Origin: Streptomyces sp. NBC_01429
Lineage (GTDB): Bacteria; Actinomycetota; Actinomycetes; Streptomycetales; Streptomycetaceae
Direction of reading: 5' to 3'
Length of the DNA stretch: 64,000 nt
NCBI RefSeq assembly: GCF_036231945.1
Contig: NZ_CP109599.1
Coordinates: forward strand, 4,310,501 to 4,374,500
In this document: positions 50,712 to 60,456 of the stretch, in pieces
Position numbering within the stretch: the stretch's first letter is position 1
Layout: the number at the start of each line of letters is the position of its first letter
Position numbers and translations under genes: made by a program
Notes under the pieces: model-generated
What the model saw: only the letters and a program-made list of their open reading frames with translations
The model's database searches: none
What the model was told of the DNA's origin: nothing

Positions 50712-52748
50712 TCAGCCGTTCTTCTCGTACGTCAGTGACTCGCCGCTCGTCGTCACCCGGCTCAGCCTGCCGTCCGCCTGGAGCGTGAGGCTGGTTTCCG
50801 GGCCGGGGGAGCAGGAGGAGGCGGGGGCGCCGGAGGTCACCTGGGACGGGCCGATGCGGAGGGGGGCGTCGGGGGAGGGGGCGGTGGCCAGGGGGGCCTG
50901 GAAGACGCACTTGTAGGTGCCGCCGCCCGCCAGCGGGCCCTCGGCCGTCAAGGTCATGACGGTGTCGCCGAGTTCGCCCTGCTTGATGACGAGCAGCCGG
51001 GTGCTGTAGCCGGAGGCGGTGTCCAGGCCGCCGCTCCAGGTGCCGAGATACTTCTTGGGGACAGTGCCGTCCGGCTCCTCGGTGGCGTCCGGTGACGGTG
51101 TGGGCGAGGGGGACGGGGAGGCGTCCGCGTCCTCGGCCGGGGGCTTCGGCGGCTGCGAGGTGGTCGCCCGGCCGCCCTTGTCGTCCCCGGCGGCGCTCGT
51201 CGCGCCCTTGCCGCCCATGAAGGCGTAGACCGAGGCGCCCGCGCAGACCGCGACGATGACCGCGACCACGATCAGCGCCGCCGTGCCCCGGGCGCTGCGG
51301 CGCGGTTGTTCGGGGGTGGGATCGTACGGGGGCGTCAGGCCGAAGGTCGGGGGCGGCGGGGGCGTCGGGTGTACGGGGGCGCTGCTGTAGCCGTGAGGCA
51401 GCGGGGTCGGCCCGCCCGGCCCGCCCGGCCCGCCCGGACCGCCGTATCCCGGTTGCGGGTAGCCGTAAGGGGCCGGGCCAGGAGTCGGGCCAGGAGTCGG
51501 GCCGGGGGCCGGGGGCCGCGCCTGCGCCATGGGTGCGGTCGGTGCGGTCGGTGCGGTCGGTGTGGCAGGGGGCGTGGCAGCGGGTGTGACGGGTTTGACT
51601 GCTTTGACGCGTGGCAGGGCCAGGGTCGGGTTCACCGGATCCTGCTGGCTCTCCGTGCTCTCCGGGCCCTTCGGCGTCACGGGCGTCGTCGGCGTCACTG
51701 AAGGCTCCGAAGGCTCCGGCGCGCTCACCGCGCTCACCTCCGTCGGCGTTTCCTCCGACGCTCCCTTCGACGCCTCCGCCGCCGCCCGCTCCGTCCTCAT
51801 CTCCTTCGGTATCCGTATCTGCCCTGTCGCCGGATCCTCGTGCTCCAGCAGCTGCACCGCGTGCTGCCCCAGCTGCGCCAGCAGCCCGCCCGGCAGCCAC
51901 GGCTCCCCGCCGGGGCCCGCCCCCGCGTCCGCCGCCTCGCCCACCTTGGCCAGGATGTCGTACGTCGTCGGCCGCGCGGCCGGGTCCTTCTTCAGGCAGG
52001 CGCGGATGAGCGGGACCAGGGCGTCGGGGAGCGCGGACAGGTCCGGCTCCTCCTGCGCGATGCGGAACATCAGCGCGTGCGCGCCCGTCTCCGCGCCCCC
52101 GAACGGCAGCCGGCCCGTCGCCGCGTACGCCAGGACCGAGCCGAGGCAGAACACGTCGCACGCCGCCGTCACCCGGTCCCCGCGCACCTGCTCGGGGGCC
52201 ATGAAGCCGGGCGAGCCGATCAGCGCGCCGGTCCTGGTCAGGCCCTCGTCGGCGACCGTCTCCAGCGCGCGGGCGATGCCGAAGTCGATCACGCGCGGGC
52301 CGTCGATGGTCACCAGCACGTTGGACGGCTTGAGGTCGCGGTGGATCAGCCCGGCCTTGTGGATGTCCTGGAGCGCGTGCGCGAGACCCGAGGCGAGGAT
52401 ACGAACGGAACGTTCCGGCAGCGGACCGTGATCGCCCGCCACGACCGTGGCCAGGCTCGGCCCCGCCACGTACCCCGTCGCCAGCCACGGCACCTCGGCC
52501 TCCGTGTCGGCGTCGAGCACGGGCGCCGTCCACGCGCCGCCGACCCGCCGCGCCGCCGCGACCTCCTGCCGGAACCGGCCCCGGAACTGGTCCTGTTCGG
52601 CCAGCTCACGGTGTACGAGCTTGACCGCGACCGTACGGCCCCGGTCCGAGCGCGCCAGATAGACCTGGCCCATCCCGCCCGCGCCCAGCCGTGCCAGCAG
52701 CCGGTAGGCACCGATGCGTCGTGGATCTCCTGCTGCCAGCTTTTCCAT
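50712..52748 (-). CDS. Membrane Ser/Thr protein kinase
   Basis: This 678-residue Hanks-type kinase has glycine loop LGAGGMGQVYLA, Lys43 in TVAVKLVH, catalytic loop IHRDLKPSN, DFGIA and GSPGFMAPEQV in the activation segment. A long Pro/Thr/Gly-rich linker with short repeats (TAPTAPTAP, GPGGPGGPGG) leads to one membrane helix (ALIVVAVIVAVCAGASVYAF) and an external domain of about 140 residues with two Cys. The ATG 52748 start is chosen as the first codon before the kinase core; GGGAGGGG lies upstream. In-frame upstream starts are possible. Confidence 0.88.
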   Translation of the reverse strand: MEKLAAGDPRRIGAYRLLARLGAGGMGQVYLARSDRGRTVAVKLVHRELAEQDQFRGRFRQEVAAARRVGGAWTAPVLDADTEAEVPWLATGYVAGPSLATVVAGDHGPLPERSVRILASGLAHALQDIHKAGLIHRDLKPSNVLVTIDGPRVIDFGIARALETVADEGLTRTGALIGSPGFMAPEQVRGDRVTAACDVFCLGSVLAYAATGRLPFGGAETGAHALMFRIAQEEPDLSALPDALVPLIRACLKKDPAARPTTYDILAKVGEAADAGAGPGGEPWLPGGLLAQLGQHAVQLLEHEDPATGQIRIPKEMRTERAAAEASKGASEETPTEVSAVSAPEPSEPSVTPTTPVTPKGPESTESQQDPVNPTLALPRVKAVKPVTPAATPPATPTAPTAPTAPMAQARPPAPGPTPGPTPGPAPYGYPQPGYGGPGGPGGPGGPTPLPHGYSSAPVHPTPPPPPTFGLTPPYDPTPEQPRRSARGTAALIVVAVIVAVCAGASVYAFMGGKGATSAAGDDKGGRATTSQPPKPPAEDADASPSPSPTPSPDATEEPDGTVPKKYLGTWSGGLDTASGYSTRLLVIKQGELGDTVMTLTAEGPLAGGGTYKCVFQAPLATAPSPDAPLRIGPSQVTSGAPASSCSPGPETSLTLQADGRLSRVTTSGESLTYEKNG

Positions 52749-52980
52749 GGCCGCGCGGCCCCTCCCGTACCAGACCAGCACTGTGTCGCCCCGGATCATC
52801 TCGCATGCCGGGTCCGACTCGTCGAGTATCTCGAACGGAGCGTCGGCGAACAGACGGTCGATCGGTCGATCAACCGGCCGCGACCGTACCGGTCCGCTCG
52901 GCAGAATGCCCACCTGAGCCGCTCACGCCATACAAGGTGGCCATATCGCCCCGCCTCCGCTCCTCTCTACCCTGACCACC

Positions 52981-54348
52981 ATGAACCCTGACGCCACCCC
53001 GCACGCCGACCCCCGGGCCGGTGCCGCCGTGAAGGCCGCCGACCGCGCGCACGTGTTCCACTCCTGGTCCGCGCAGGAGCTGATCGACCCGCTCGCCGTC
53101 GCCGGCGCCGAGGGCGCGTACTTCTGGGACTACGACGGCAACCGCTATCTCGACTTCACCAGCGGTCTCGTCTTCACCAACATCGGCTACCAGCACCCCA
53201 CCGTCGTCGCCGCGATCCAGGAGCAGGCCGCGAAGCTCACCACCTTCGCGCCCGCCTTCGCCATCGACGTGCGCTCCGAGGCGGCCCGGCTGATCGCCGA
53301 GCGCACCCCCGGCGACCTCGACAAGATCTTCTTCACCAACGGCGGCGCCGAGGCCGTCGAGAACGCCGTCCGGATGGCCCGGCTGCACACCGGCCGCCCC
53401 AAGGTGCTCTCCGCGTACCGCTCGTACCACGGGGGCACCCACACCGCGATCAACCTGACCGGTGACCCGCGCCGCTGGCCGTCCGACAGCGGGACGGCCG
53501 GCGTCGTCCACTTCAACGCGCCGTTTCTCTACCGCTCCCCCTTCTACGCCGCCGACGAGGCCGAGGAGTGCGCCCGCGCGCTCGAACACCTCGAAGCGAC
53601 CATCGGCTTCGAGGGTCCGGCCACCGTCGCCGCGATCATCCTGGAGACCATCCCCGGCACGGCGGGCATCATGACGCCGCCGCCCGGCTACCTCGCGGGC
53701 GTGCGCGAGATCTGCGACCGGTACGGGATCGTGTTCGTCCTGGACGAGGTGATGGCGGGCTTCGGCCGGACGGGCAAGTGGTTCGCCGCCGAGCACTTCG
53801 ACGTCGTGCCCGACCTGCTGACCTTCGCCAAGGGCGTCAACTCCGGCTACGTCCCGCTCGGCGGCGTCGCCATCTCCGCCGCCATCGCGGACACCTTCGC
53901 CACCCGCCCCTACCCCGGCGGGCTGACCTACTCCGGCCACCCGCTGGCGTGCGCCGCCGCCGTCGCCACCATCGGGGTGATGGAGGACGAGAAGGTCGTC
54001 GAGCACGCCGCGCACCTCGGCGCGACCGTCCTCGGCCCCGGGCTGCGCGAGCTGGCGGCCCGGCACCCCTCGGTGGGCGAGGTGCGCGGTACGGGGGCGT
54101 TCTGGGCGCTCGACCTGGTACGGAACGCGGAGACGCGCGAGCCGCTCGTCCCGTACAACGCCTCGGGCGAGGCGAACGCGCCGATGGCAGCCTTCGCCGC
54201 CGCGTGCAAGAAGGGCGGCCTGTGGCCCTTCGTGAACATGAACCGTACGCACGTGGTCCCGGCCTGCAACATCACCGAGGCCGAGGCGAAGGAGGGGCTG
54301 GCGATCCTGGACGCCGCGCTGACGGTCGCGGACGAGCACACGGTGTAA
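52981..54348 (+). CDS. Class III PLP-dependent aminotransferase
   Basis: This 455-residue enzyme has YFWDYDGNRYLDFTSGLVFT, FFTNGGAEAVENAVRMAR, YRSYHGGTHTAINLTGD, VFVLDEVMAGFGRTGKWFA and the PLP lysine in LTFAKGVNSGYVPLGG. It transaminates an omega-amino acid such as GABA, beta-alanine or taurine; the exact substrate cannot be read. It is divergent from the kinase gene, and a GntR regulator lies 200 bp downstream. Confidence 0.9.
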   Translation: MNPDATPHADPRAGAAVKAADRAHVFHSWSAQELIDPLAVAGAEGAYFWDYDGNRYLDFTSGLVFTNIGYQHPTVVAAIQEQAAKLTTFAPAFAIDVRSEAARLIAERTPGDLDKIFFTNGGAEAVENAVRMARLHTGRPKVLSAYRSYHGGTHTAINLTGDPRRWPSDSGTAGVVHFNAPFLYRSPFYAADEAEECARALEHLEATIGFEGPATVAAIILETIPGTAGIMTPPPGYLAGVREICDRYGIVFVLDEVMAGFGRTGKWFAAEHFDVVPDLLTFAKGVNSGYVPLGGVAISAAIADTFATRPYPGGLTYSGHPLACAAAVATIGVMEDEKVVEHAAHLGATVLGPGLRELAARHPSVGEVRGTGAFWALDLVRNAETREPLVPYNASGEANAPMAAFAAACKKGGLWPFVNMNRTHVVPACNITEAEAKEGLAILDAALTVADEHTV

Positions 54349-54371
54349 CGCGCGGCGGCGTTCGCTCGCGC

Positions 54372-54431
54372 AGCGGCGGAGCGGCGGAGCGGCGGAGCGG
54401 CGGAGAGACGGAGAGACGGAGAGACGGAACC
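54372..54431 (+). repeat. GCGGCGGAG and GGAGAGAC tandem repeats
   Basis: About four GGAGCGGC units are followed by three GGAGAGAC units in the gap after the aminotransferase gene. No ORF or clear terminator is present in 54349-54549. Confidence 0.75.
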
Positions 54432-54549
54432 CGGGGAAACCGACCCCTTCCGTCTCTTCGCTCACACCCGTCCCTCCCCTGTCCCTCCCGTTCCCCTTCT
54501 GCCGGTCGGTCTAAGGTGTCCCAGAGCCGGATGAGGGGACGGAACGACC

Positions 54550-55233
54550 ATGCGCGCGAGCGGACCTGTGACCCGCAATACGTTGCGGCAGCAGATCGCC
54601 GACGCGCTGCGTGACGAAGTGCTCGCTGGGCGTTTACTCCCCGGCCAGGAATTCACCGTCAAGCAGATCGCCGAGCAGTACGGAGTCTCCGCCACCCCCG
54701 TCAGGGAAGCGCTGGTCGATCTCTCCGCGCAGGATCTGCTCGACTCCGACCAGCACCGGGGCTTTCGCGTCCACCAGTTCTCGGTGGACGACTTCCGGGG
54801 CATGGTCGAGGCCCGCGCGCTGATCGTGGACGCCGTCTTCCGCGATCTGGCGGGCGAGCGGCTGGCCGCCAGGGCGCACGGCGCGGTGCTGGTCTCCGTA
54901 CGGCGCAGGGCCGAGGAGGCCGCGCGCGCGGCCAGGAGCGGGGACCTGAACATCCTGATCGGCTACGACCTGCGCTTCTGGCGCGAGTTGGGCTCTCTGG
55001 TCGCCAACCGCTACGTCGCGGAGTTCCTGCACCGGCTGCGCGTCCAGGCGTGGGTGTTCTCCGTACCGTTCCTGCGTGCGGACGCCGAGGGCGGGAAGTG
55101 GCTGTGGAGCGGGCACGAGCGGCTGGTGGACGCGCTGACCCTGGGCGACGCGGCGGCGGTACGGACCGTGATCGCCGAGTACGACGATCATTCGCTCTCG
55201 TGGGCGGACAGGCTGGAGCGTTCACGGCGGTGA
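54550..55233 (+). CDS. GntR-family (FadR/FCD) regulator
   Basis: This 227-residue protein has a wHTH (TLRQQIADALRDEVLAGRLL, VKQIAEQYGVSATPVREALV) and an FCD-type helical ligand domain with VEARALIVDAVFRDLAG. It is coupled to the next gene by a GTGA overlap. An FCD regulator close to an aminotransferase suggests control by an amino or organic acid, but its direct target could be the glycosyltransferase it is coupled with. Confidence 0.88.
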   Translation: MRASGPVTRNTLRQQIADALRDEVLAGRLLPGQEFTVKQIAEQYGVSATPVREALVDLSAQDLLDSDQHRGFRVHQFSVDDFRGMVEARALIVDAVFRDLAGERLAARAHGAVLVSVRRRAEEAARAARSGDLNILIGYDLRFWRELGSLVANRYVAEFLHRLRVQAWVFSVPFLRADAEGGKWLWSGHERLVDALTLGDAAAVRTVIAEYDDHSLSWADRLERSRR

Positions 55234-58046
55234 CGGAGCACGCGAGGGGCGCGGGACCGGCGGACGCGGATACCGAAGGCGGTACGGGGGCCAAGGGAGC
55301 CAGGGGGAGCGATACGGGTACGGGTACGGGTACGGGCGTGGGTACGGATGCGGGTGCGGGTGCCCCCGGCATCGACCTCACCGGCATCGACCTCACCGGC
55401 ATCGACCTCACCGTCGTCGTCCCCGCCTACAACGAGGAGCACCGGCTCCGCCCCACCCTCGACGCCGTCGTCGCCCACCTCCGCGCCGCCCCGGACCGCT
55501 GGGGCCGCTGGGAGCTGATCGTCGTGGACGACGGCTCGACCGACCGCACGGCGGCCATCGCGGCGGAGGCCGCCGCCGACGAGCCGCGCGTCCGGGTGCT
55601 GGCGGGCGACGGCAACCACGGCAAGGGGCACGCCCTGCGCCAGGGCGTGCTGGCGTCCCGCGGGCGGCGCGTGCTGCTGACCGACGCGGACCTCGCGACC
55701 CCGATCGCCGAACTCGACCGCCTCGACGCGCAGCTCACGGCGGACGGCGGCGACGGTGCGGCGATCGGCTCGCGCGCGCACCCCGACGCGCGGATAGAGG
55801 TACGGCAGCTCGCCGTGCGCGAGTGGCTCGGACGCCTCGGCAACCGGCTGATACAGCGGGTCGCCGTTGACGGCATCAGCGACACCCAGTGCGGCTTCAA
55901 GCTCTTCGAGGGCGACCGGGCGCGCGCGGCCTTCGCGGATTCACGGCTGGACGGCTGGGGCATCGACGTCGAGATACTGCGCTTCTTCCGGCGGTCGGGC
56001 CGGCCGGTCACGGAGGTGCCGGTGCGCTGGTCGCACCAGCCGGGGTCGAAGGTACGGCCGCTGGACTACGGCAGGGTGCTGCTGGAGCTGATACGGCTGA
56101 GGCTGCGACTGCCCGCCGGGGGCCGCCCCCGGGGCGTGGTGCGCCGCACCGCCGACCGCGTCACCGCCCGCCCCCACCTCCGTACCGATCTGGCCGTCGT
56201 CGGCCTCTTCCTCCTCGCCTCCCTCTTCCTCTACAAGGGCCTGTGGGCGGACCTCGACCACGCGTATCTCGCCGACGCCGGTTCGGACCAGAACCAGTGG
56301 GAGTGGTTCTTCGCGGTCACCGCCGACAACGTCGCGCATCTGCGGAACCCGCTGTTCACGACGTTCCAGAACTTCCCCGACGGTGTGAACCTCATGGCCA
56401 ACACCGTCATGCTCGGGCTCTCCGTCCCGCTCGCGCCCGTCACGCTCGCCCTCGGCCCCGTCGTCACCTGGGCGCTGGTCCTCACCCTCGGGCTGACGGC
56501 CACGGCCTGCTCCTGGTACTGGCTGTTCGCGCGCCGTCTCACCCGCGACCGCCCGGCCGCCGCCGTCGGCGCGGCCCTCGCCGCCTTCGCGCCGCCGATG
56601 ATCTCGCACGCGAACGCGCACCCCAACTTCCTCGTGCTGTTCATGATTCCGGTGATCATCGACCGGACCCTGCGGCTCTGCGACGCCGGGAAGCCGGCCG
56701 GAAAGCCGACCGGAAAGGCGGGCGGGGAGAGAGGCGGGACGAACGTCGTACGGGACGGGGTCCTGCTCGGCCTCTTCGCCACGTATCAGATCTTCCTCGG
56801 CGAGGAGCCGCTGCTGATCGCGGTGATGGGGACGCTGCTCTTCGTCTGCGCGTACGGCGTCGTACGGCGCGACGTGGCGCGGGCGGCGCTGCGGCCCCTG
56901 CTGCGCGGGGTCGGGTGGGGGCTGCTGGTCTGTCTGCCGCTGGTCGCTTTCCCGCTCGGCTGGCAGTTCTTCGGCCCGCAGAGCTACCACAGCGTGCTGC
57001 ACGGCGACAACGCCGGCAACAGCCCGCTCGCCTTCCTGGAGTTCTCCGGGCGCGCGCTGTTCGGCGACGAGACGACGGCCGACGGCCTCGCGATGAACCG
57101 TACCGAGCAGAACGCCTTCTACGGCTGGCCGTTGATCTCCCTGACCCTGGGCATCGTGGTCTGGCTGTGGCGGCTGGCGGTGGTCAGGGCGCTGGCCTGC
57201 ACGGCGCTGGCGGCGGCGCTGCTGTCGCTGGGGCCGAAGGTCCGTATCCCCTTCACGGACGTCGTGCTGCCGGGACCGTGGCGCGCCCTCGCGCACCAGC
57301 CGCTGTTCGAGTCGGTCATCGAGTCCCGGGTGGCGATGATCTGCGCCCCGGCGCTGGGCGCGCTGCTGGCGCTGGCGGTGGACCGGCTGGTGGACGCGCG
57401 GGCGGCGGCGGGGGAGCGGGGCCCGGAAGGAGGCCGTGGCTTCGGGGATCTCGGGGGCCTCGGCGCGCCCGGGGATCTCGCCGGGCTCGGCGCCGCGCAG
57501 CGGTACGTACACCGGATCGTCGGCCTGGCGGCGGTGGCCGCCGCCCTGCTCCCGATCGTCCCGACGTCGCTGCCGGTACGGGACCGGCCGGACGTCCCGG
57601 CCTTCATCTCCCAGGGCCTGTACCGGTCGTACGTCGCGAAGGGCGAGTCCGTCGTCCCCGTACCCCTGCCCGACCCGGGCGACGCGGAGGCCCTGCACTG
57701 GCAGTCGGCGAGCGGCTTCGGGTTCTCCGTGCCCCGGGGGTACTTCAACGGCCCGTGGGGCGAGGACCGGACGGGGATCTACGGCGCTCCGGCCCGCTAC
57801 ACCTCCAATCTGCTCCGTGATGTGCGTTACAGCGGCCAGGTCCCGGCGATCGGCGCCCAGTGGCGCGCGCAGGCGCGCTACGACCTGGACTTCTGGAAGG
57901 CGGGCGTGGTGGTGCTGGCGCCGGGGCCCAATGAAGCGGCGCTGTACGAGACGCTGGAGAAGCTGTTCGAGCGGCCGGGGAAGCGGGTCGGCGGGGTCTG
58001 GATCTGGGACGTGGGAGACGAGGGGGACGCGAGTGCCGACCGGTAG
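55230..58046 (+). CDS. GT2 glycosyltransferase fused to a GT-C-like membrane domain
   Basis: This 938-residue fusion starts at the GTG overlapping the GntR stop. After a low-complexity Gly/Thr linker and three GIDLT repeats comes a dolichyl-phosphate-sugar-synthase-like GT2 domain (LTVVVPAYNEEHRLRPTLDA, LIVVDDGSTDRT, VLLTDADLATPI, DTQCGFKLFEG). The C-terminal two-thirds is polytopic with DAGSDQNQWEWFFAVTADNV and long external loops, typical of GT-C-like transferases. It may make a polyprenyl-phosphate sugar and transfer it outside the membrane. Confidence 0.86.
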   Translation: MTEHARGAGPADADTEGGTGAKGARGSDTGTGTGTGVGTDAGAGAPGIDLTGIDLTGIDLTVVVPAYNEEHRLRPTLDAVVAHLRAAPDRWGRWELIVVDDGSTDRTAAIAAEAAADEPRVRVLAGDGNHGKGHALRQGVLASRGRRVLLTDADLATPIAELDRLDAQLTADGGDGAAIGSRAHPDARIEVRQLAVREWLGRLGNRLIQRVAVDGISDTQCGFKLFEGDRARAAFADSRLDGWGIDVEILRFFRRSGRPVTEVPVRWSHQPGSKVRPLDYGRVLLELIRLRLRLPAGGRPRGVVRRTADRVTARPHLRTDLAVVGLFLLASLFLYKGLWADLDHAYLADAGSDQNQWEWFFAVTADNVAHLRNPLFTTFQNFPDGVNLMANTVMLGLSVPLAPVTLALGPVVTWALVLTLGLTATACSWYWLFARRLTRDRPAAAVGAALAAFAPPMISHANAHPNFLVLFMIPVIIDRTLRLCDAGKPAGKPTGKAGGERGGTNVVRDGVLLGLFATYQIFLGEEPLLIAVMGTLLFVCAYGVVRRDVARAALRPLLRGVGWGLLVCLPLVAFPLGWQFFGPQSYHSVLHGDNAGNSPLAFLEFSGRALFGDETTADGLAMNRTEQNAFYGWPLISLTLGIVVWLWRLAVVRALACTALAAALLSLGPKVRIPFTDVVLPGPWRALAHQPLFESVIESRVAMICAPALGALLALAVDRLVDARAAAGERGPEGGRGFGDLGGLGAPGDLAGLGAAQRYVHRIVGLAAVAAALLPIVPTSLPVRDRPDVPAFISQGLYRSYVAKGESVVPVPLPDPGDAEALHWQSASGFGFSVPRGYFNGPWGEDRTGIYGAPARYTSNLLRDVRYSGQVPAIGAQWRAQARYDLDFWKAGVVVLAPGPNEAALYETLEKLFERPGKRVGGVWIWDVGDEGDASADR

Positions 58047-58162
58047 CGGCCGGTATCGGGGGACGACGGACGACCGGGCCCCTTCGCCGAACGTGTCCGC
58101 CGCATTACGCTGTCCCGACCATCGCGCGCACGCGTACGAACCCGTTGGAGAGCGAGCCTCCC

Positions 58163-58813
58163 TTGGCCTGTGACCTGTGGTTGGTCCCCCTCGTCGATGT
58201 GCTGTGCCACAGCCCCGACAATCCCTTCGCGGAAGAGATCGCCGTCTACGACAAGGCGCTCGGCGACGCCGGGCTGCCGTCCGTTCCCGTCTTCGCCTAT
58301 ATGCCCGGCCTGTCGGGGGACGTCGCCCCGGTCGCCGGCTTCGACTACGACGCGCTGCACTTCCTGCGGCGCGCGTATCTGCTCCAGCTCTGCGGTCTCG
58401 CGGTCACGCCCGTCGGCGAACTGGGCGGTGACTACGAGCAGTTGCTGGAGATGTTCGAGTCGACGGCCCAGGAGTCGCACCTGGTCTGGCACTACGACCA
58501 CGCGGGCGCCTATGTCCCCGTGGACTTCGACGCGCCCCTCTCGAACGAGGAACTCCTCGCGGGCGGCGGCCCCTTGGGCTCCACCCAGGGACTGCTGCGC
58601 GAACTGGCCATCGTCGCCCCGGCGATCGGGATCGACCCGGCCAACCCGCCGGCCGCCCCGGCCCCGCCGCAGGGGCCCACGTCCCTGGAGGAACCGGCGA
58701 TCTCGGTCCCGTACGACGACAGCCCGTTCGCCCGCGAGCGGCACGTCTGGCTTGGTCTGCACGCGGCGGCGACCCGGAGCCTGGCCCAGGGCTCGATGAT
58801 CATCTTCAGCTGA
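58163..58813 (+). CDS. Conserved hypothetical protein
   Basis: This 216-residue protein starts at TTG 58163 with GGAGAG upstream, giving the N-terminus ACDLWLVPLVDVLCHSPDNP, which I recall in a Streptomyces family. Other features are FDYDALHFLRRAYLLQLCGL and a C-terminal IIFS. It is Asp/Pro-rich in the middle with no known catalytic pattern. A TTG six codons upstream is also possible. Confidence 0.7.
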   Translation: MACDLWLVPLVDVLCHSPDNPFAEEIAVYDKALGDAGLPSVPVFAYMPGLSGDVAPVAGFDYDALHFLRRAYLLQLCGLAVTPVGELGGDYEQLLEMFESTAQESHLVWHYDHAGAYVPVDFDAPLSNEELLAGGGPLGSTQGLLRELAIVAPAIGIDPANPPAAPAPPQGPTSLEEPAISVPYDDSPFARERHVWLGLHAAATRSLAQGSMIIFS

Positions 58814-58846
58814 GGCGCCCCGGGACGGTACGGGGCTACGGGGTAC

Positions 58847-58882
58847 GGGGTACGGGAGCGAGAGATATCGCCCCCGTACCCC
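58847..58882. terminator. Bidirectional stem-loop
   Basis: GGGGTACGGG and CCCGTACCCC form perfect 10-bp arms around a 16-nt loop between two convergent genes. Confidence 0.75.
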
Positions 58883-58892
58883 GGTCCCTCCC

Positions 58893-59729
58893 CTACCGCG
58901 TCTCCGGCGGCCTCTGCCGTGGCATGTTCGGCCGGGCGCCCGGCGGGAGCGGGAAGCGGCCCGTGGGCTGTACGTGGCCCTCGTTCCGCGTCCCGACCAG
59001 CGGCAGCGACTGCATCATCAGCGGCGCGGGGCCCGAGCGGAACTCGACCATCCAGTCGGCCGTCTCCACCCGCACCAGCTCCGTGACGTCCTCCGTGAAG
59101 CGCCTGAGCACCGCCAGGCACCGTTCGGCGGCCTCGCTCGCCGTGCCCTCCGTCGGGCCGAGCACCTCCCGCACGCACTCCGAGGCCCAGTCGAACTGGA
59201 GCGTCTGCAAGCGCCGCTGCACCGCCTGCGCCGTCGCCACCGCCCGCATCCAGCCGGACGACAGCCCGCAGTACCGGTCGCACGCCACGCACGCCGCGCC
59301 CAGGATCAGCGACAGGTACCCCCAGCCGGCGGCCCCGGACAGCGCGCCCGTCACGTCCAGCAGCGGCAGCGCCGCCCCCGCCGTCACGGCGACGGCCGTG
59401 GTGGCCCGCAAAGCGCGCGCGAACCGTCGCTTGCGTAACCGGTCGGTCAGGTACCAGTCGACGGTGCGCAGCGCCCCCGTCTCGACCCAGCGGTACAGCT
59501 CGTCGAGCCGCTCCGCCGGTTCGCCCCAGTCGCCGAGCGGGAAGGGGCCTCCGGTCAGGTCGCCGTACACGGTGGTGCCCTCGGCCTCACCGGTGGCGTC
59601 CCCCGCGCCTTCCGCGCCCTCCGTGCCCGCGCCCCCGGCGCTCTCGCCGGGCCCCTCCCCGTACCTGGCACCGGACGAGGGGCCCTCCTCCCGGGCAGGG
59701 CCTCCGGGCTGCATCTCCGGCTGGCTCAC
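58893..59729 (-). CDS. SLATT-domain two-helix membrane protein
   Basis: This 278-residue protein has two close membrane helices (ATTAVAVTAGAALPLLDVTG and GWGYLSLILGAACVACDRYC) followed by a helical region with GWMRAVATAQAVQRRLQTLQ, matching SLATT proteins. The N-terminal 50 residues are Gly/Glu-rich and probably disordered. SLATT proteins are effectors in some nucleotide-signal conflict systems, but in Streptomyces this locus beside ybaB-recR looks like a fixed core gene. Confidence 0.75.
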   Translation of the reverse strand: MSQPEMQPGGPAREEGPSSGARYGEGPGESAGGAGTEGAEGAGDATGEAEGTTVYGDLTGGPFPLGDWGEPAERLDELYRWVETGALRTVDWYLTDRLRKRRFARALRATTAVAVTAGAALPLLDVTGALSGAAGWGYLSLILGAACVACDRYCGLSSGWMRAVATAQAVQRRLQTLQFDWASECVREVLGPTEGTASEAAERCLAVLRRFTEDVTELVRVETADWMVEFRSGPAPLMMQSLPLVGTRNEGHVQPTGRFPLPPGARPNMPRQRPPETR

Positions 59730-60054
59730 CTGGGCACTCCTCTACGGTCTGGTGTAACGCTGCGTGAACGGTGTGTGTCGGACGGGTGGCGCGTGCGGGA
59801 CAGGTGCTTTCGCGGTACTCGCGCCGTACTGCCGCTGTGCTCCCGCTGTATTTCCGCATGCACTTCCTACCGCCAAATGGTGGGCTGTGTGATCGAAATC
59901 TCGGCATTTCACCCCAGCTGAGGGCCGTGATCAGGTAGAGGCGCCGAGAGGTCTCACTCGAAAGAGTTCGTCCCAGCGGGGTAGGGCGCGCCGGGACGGG
60001 ACCACGTAGGCTCGGCTTACAGGTAAATCGTCGTCTGAACGCTCAGGAGCGACC

Positions 60055-60390
60055 GTGATTCCCGGTGGTGGCCAGCCCAATATGCAGGATCTGCTCCAGC
60101 AGGCCCAGAAGATGCAGCAGGACCTGGCGCGAGCCCAGGAAGAGCTTGCGGCGACCGAGGTCGAGGGCCAGGCGGGCGGTGGTCTCGTCAAGGCCACGGT
60201 CAACGGCTCGGGCGAGCTGCGCGGCCTGGTGATCGACCCGAAGGCGGTGGACCCCGACGACACGGAGACCCTCGCGGACCTGGTCGTCGCCGCCGTCCAC
60301 GCGGCCAATGACAACGCGCAGCAGCTTCAGCAGGAGAAGCTCGGCCCGCTGGCGCAGGGACTGGGCGGCATGCCGGGTCTGCCCTTCTAA
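60055..60390 (+). CDS. ybaB: YbaB/EbfC nucleoid-associated protein
   Basis: This 111-residue DNA-binding protein has the family core MQDLLQQAQKMQQDLARAQE, VKATVNGSGELRGLVIDPKA and DLVVAAVHAANDNAQQL. It binds DNA as a tweezer-like dimer. It starts GTG and is followed 66 bp later by recR, the usual gene order. Confidence 0.94.
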   Translation: MIPGGGQPNMQDLLQQAQKMQQDLARAQEELAATEVEGQAGGGLVKATVNGSGELRGLVIDPKAVDPDDTETLADLVVAAVHAANDNAQQLQQEKLGPLAQGLGGMPGLPF

Positions 60391-60456
60391 GGAAGGCGCG
60401 CACCAACTAGCGTACGTAAGTAGCCGACTTCACGGCAGCATCAGGAAGGCAATCCG

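Noticed and set aside
51420..51560. Short GCCCGGCCC and GGTGCGGTC repeats, possible CRISPR-like pattern
   Set aside because: They encode in-frame Pro/Gly/Thr repeats in the kinase linker and have no spacer structure.
50560..52533. 657-residue minus-strand ORF in another frame of the kinase gene
   Set aside because: The kinase frame holds all Hanks motifs; this frame is its shadow.
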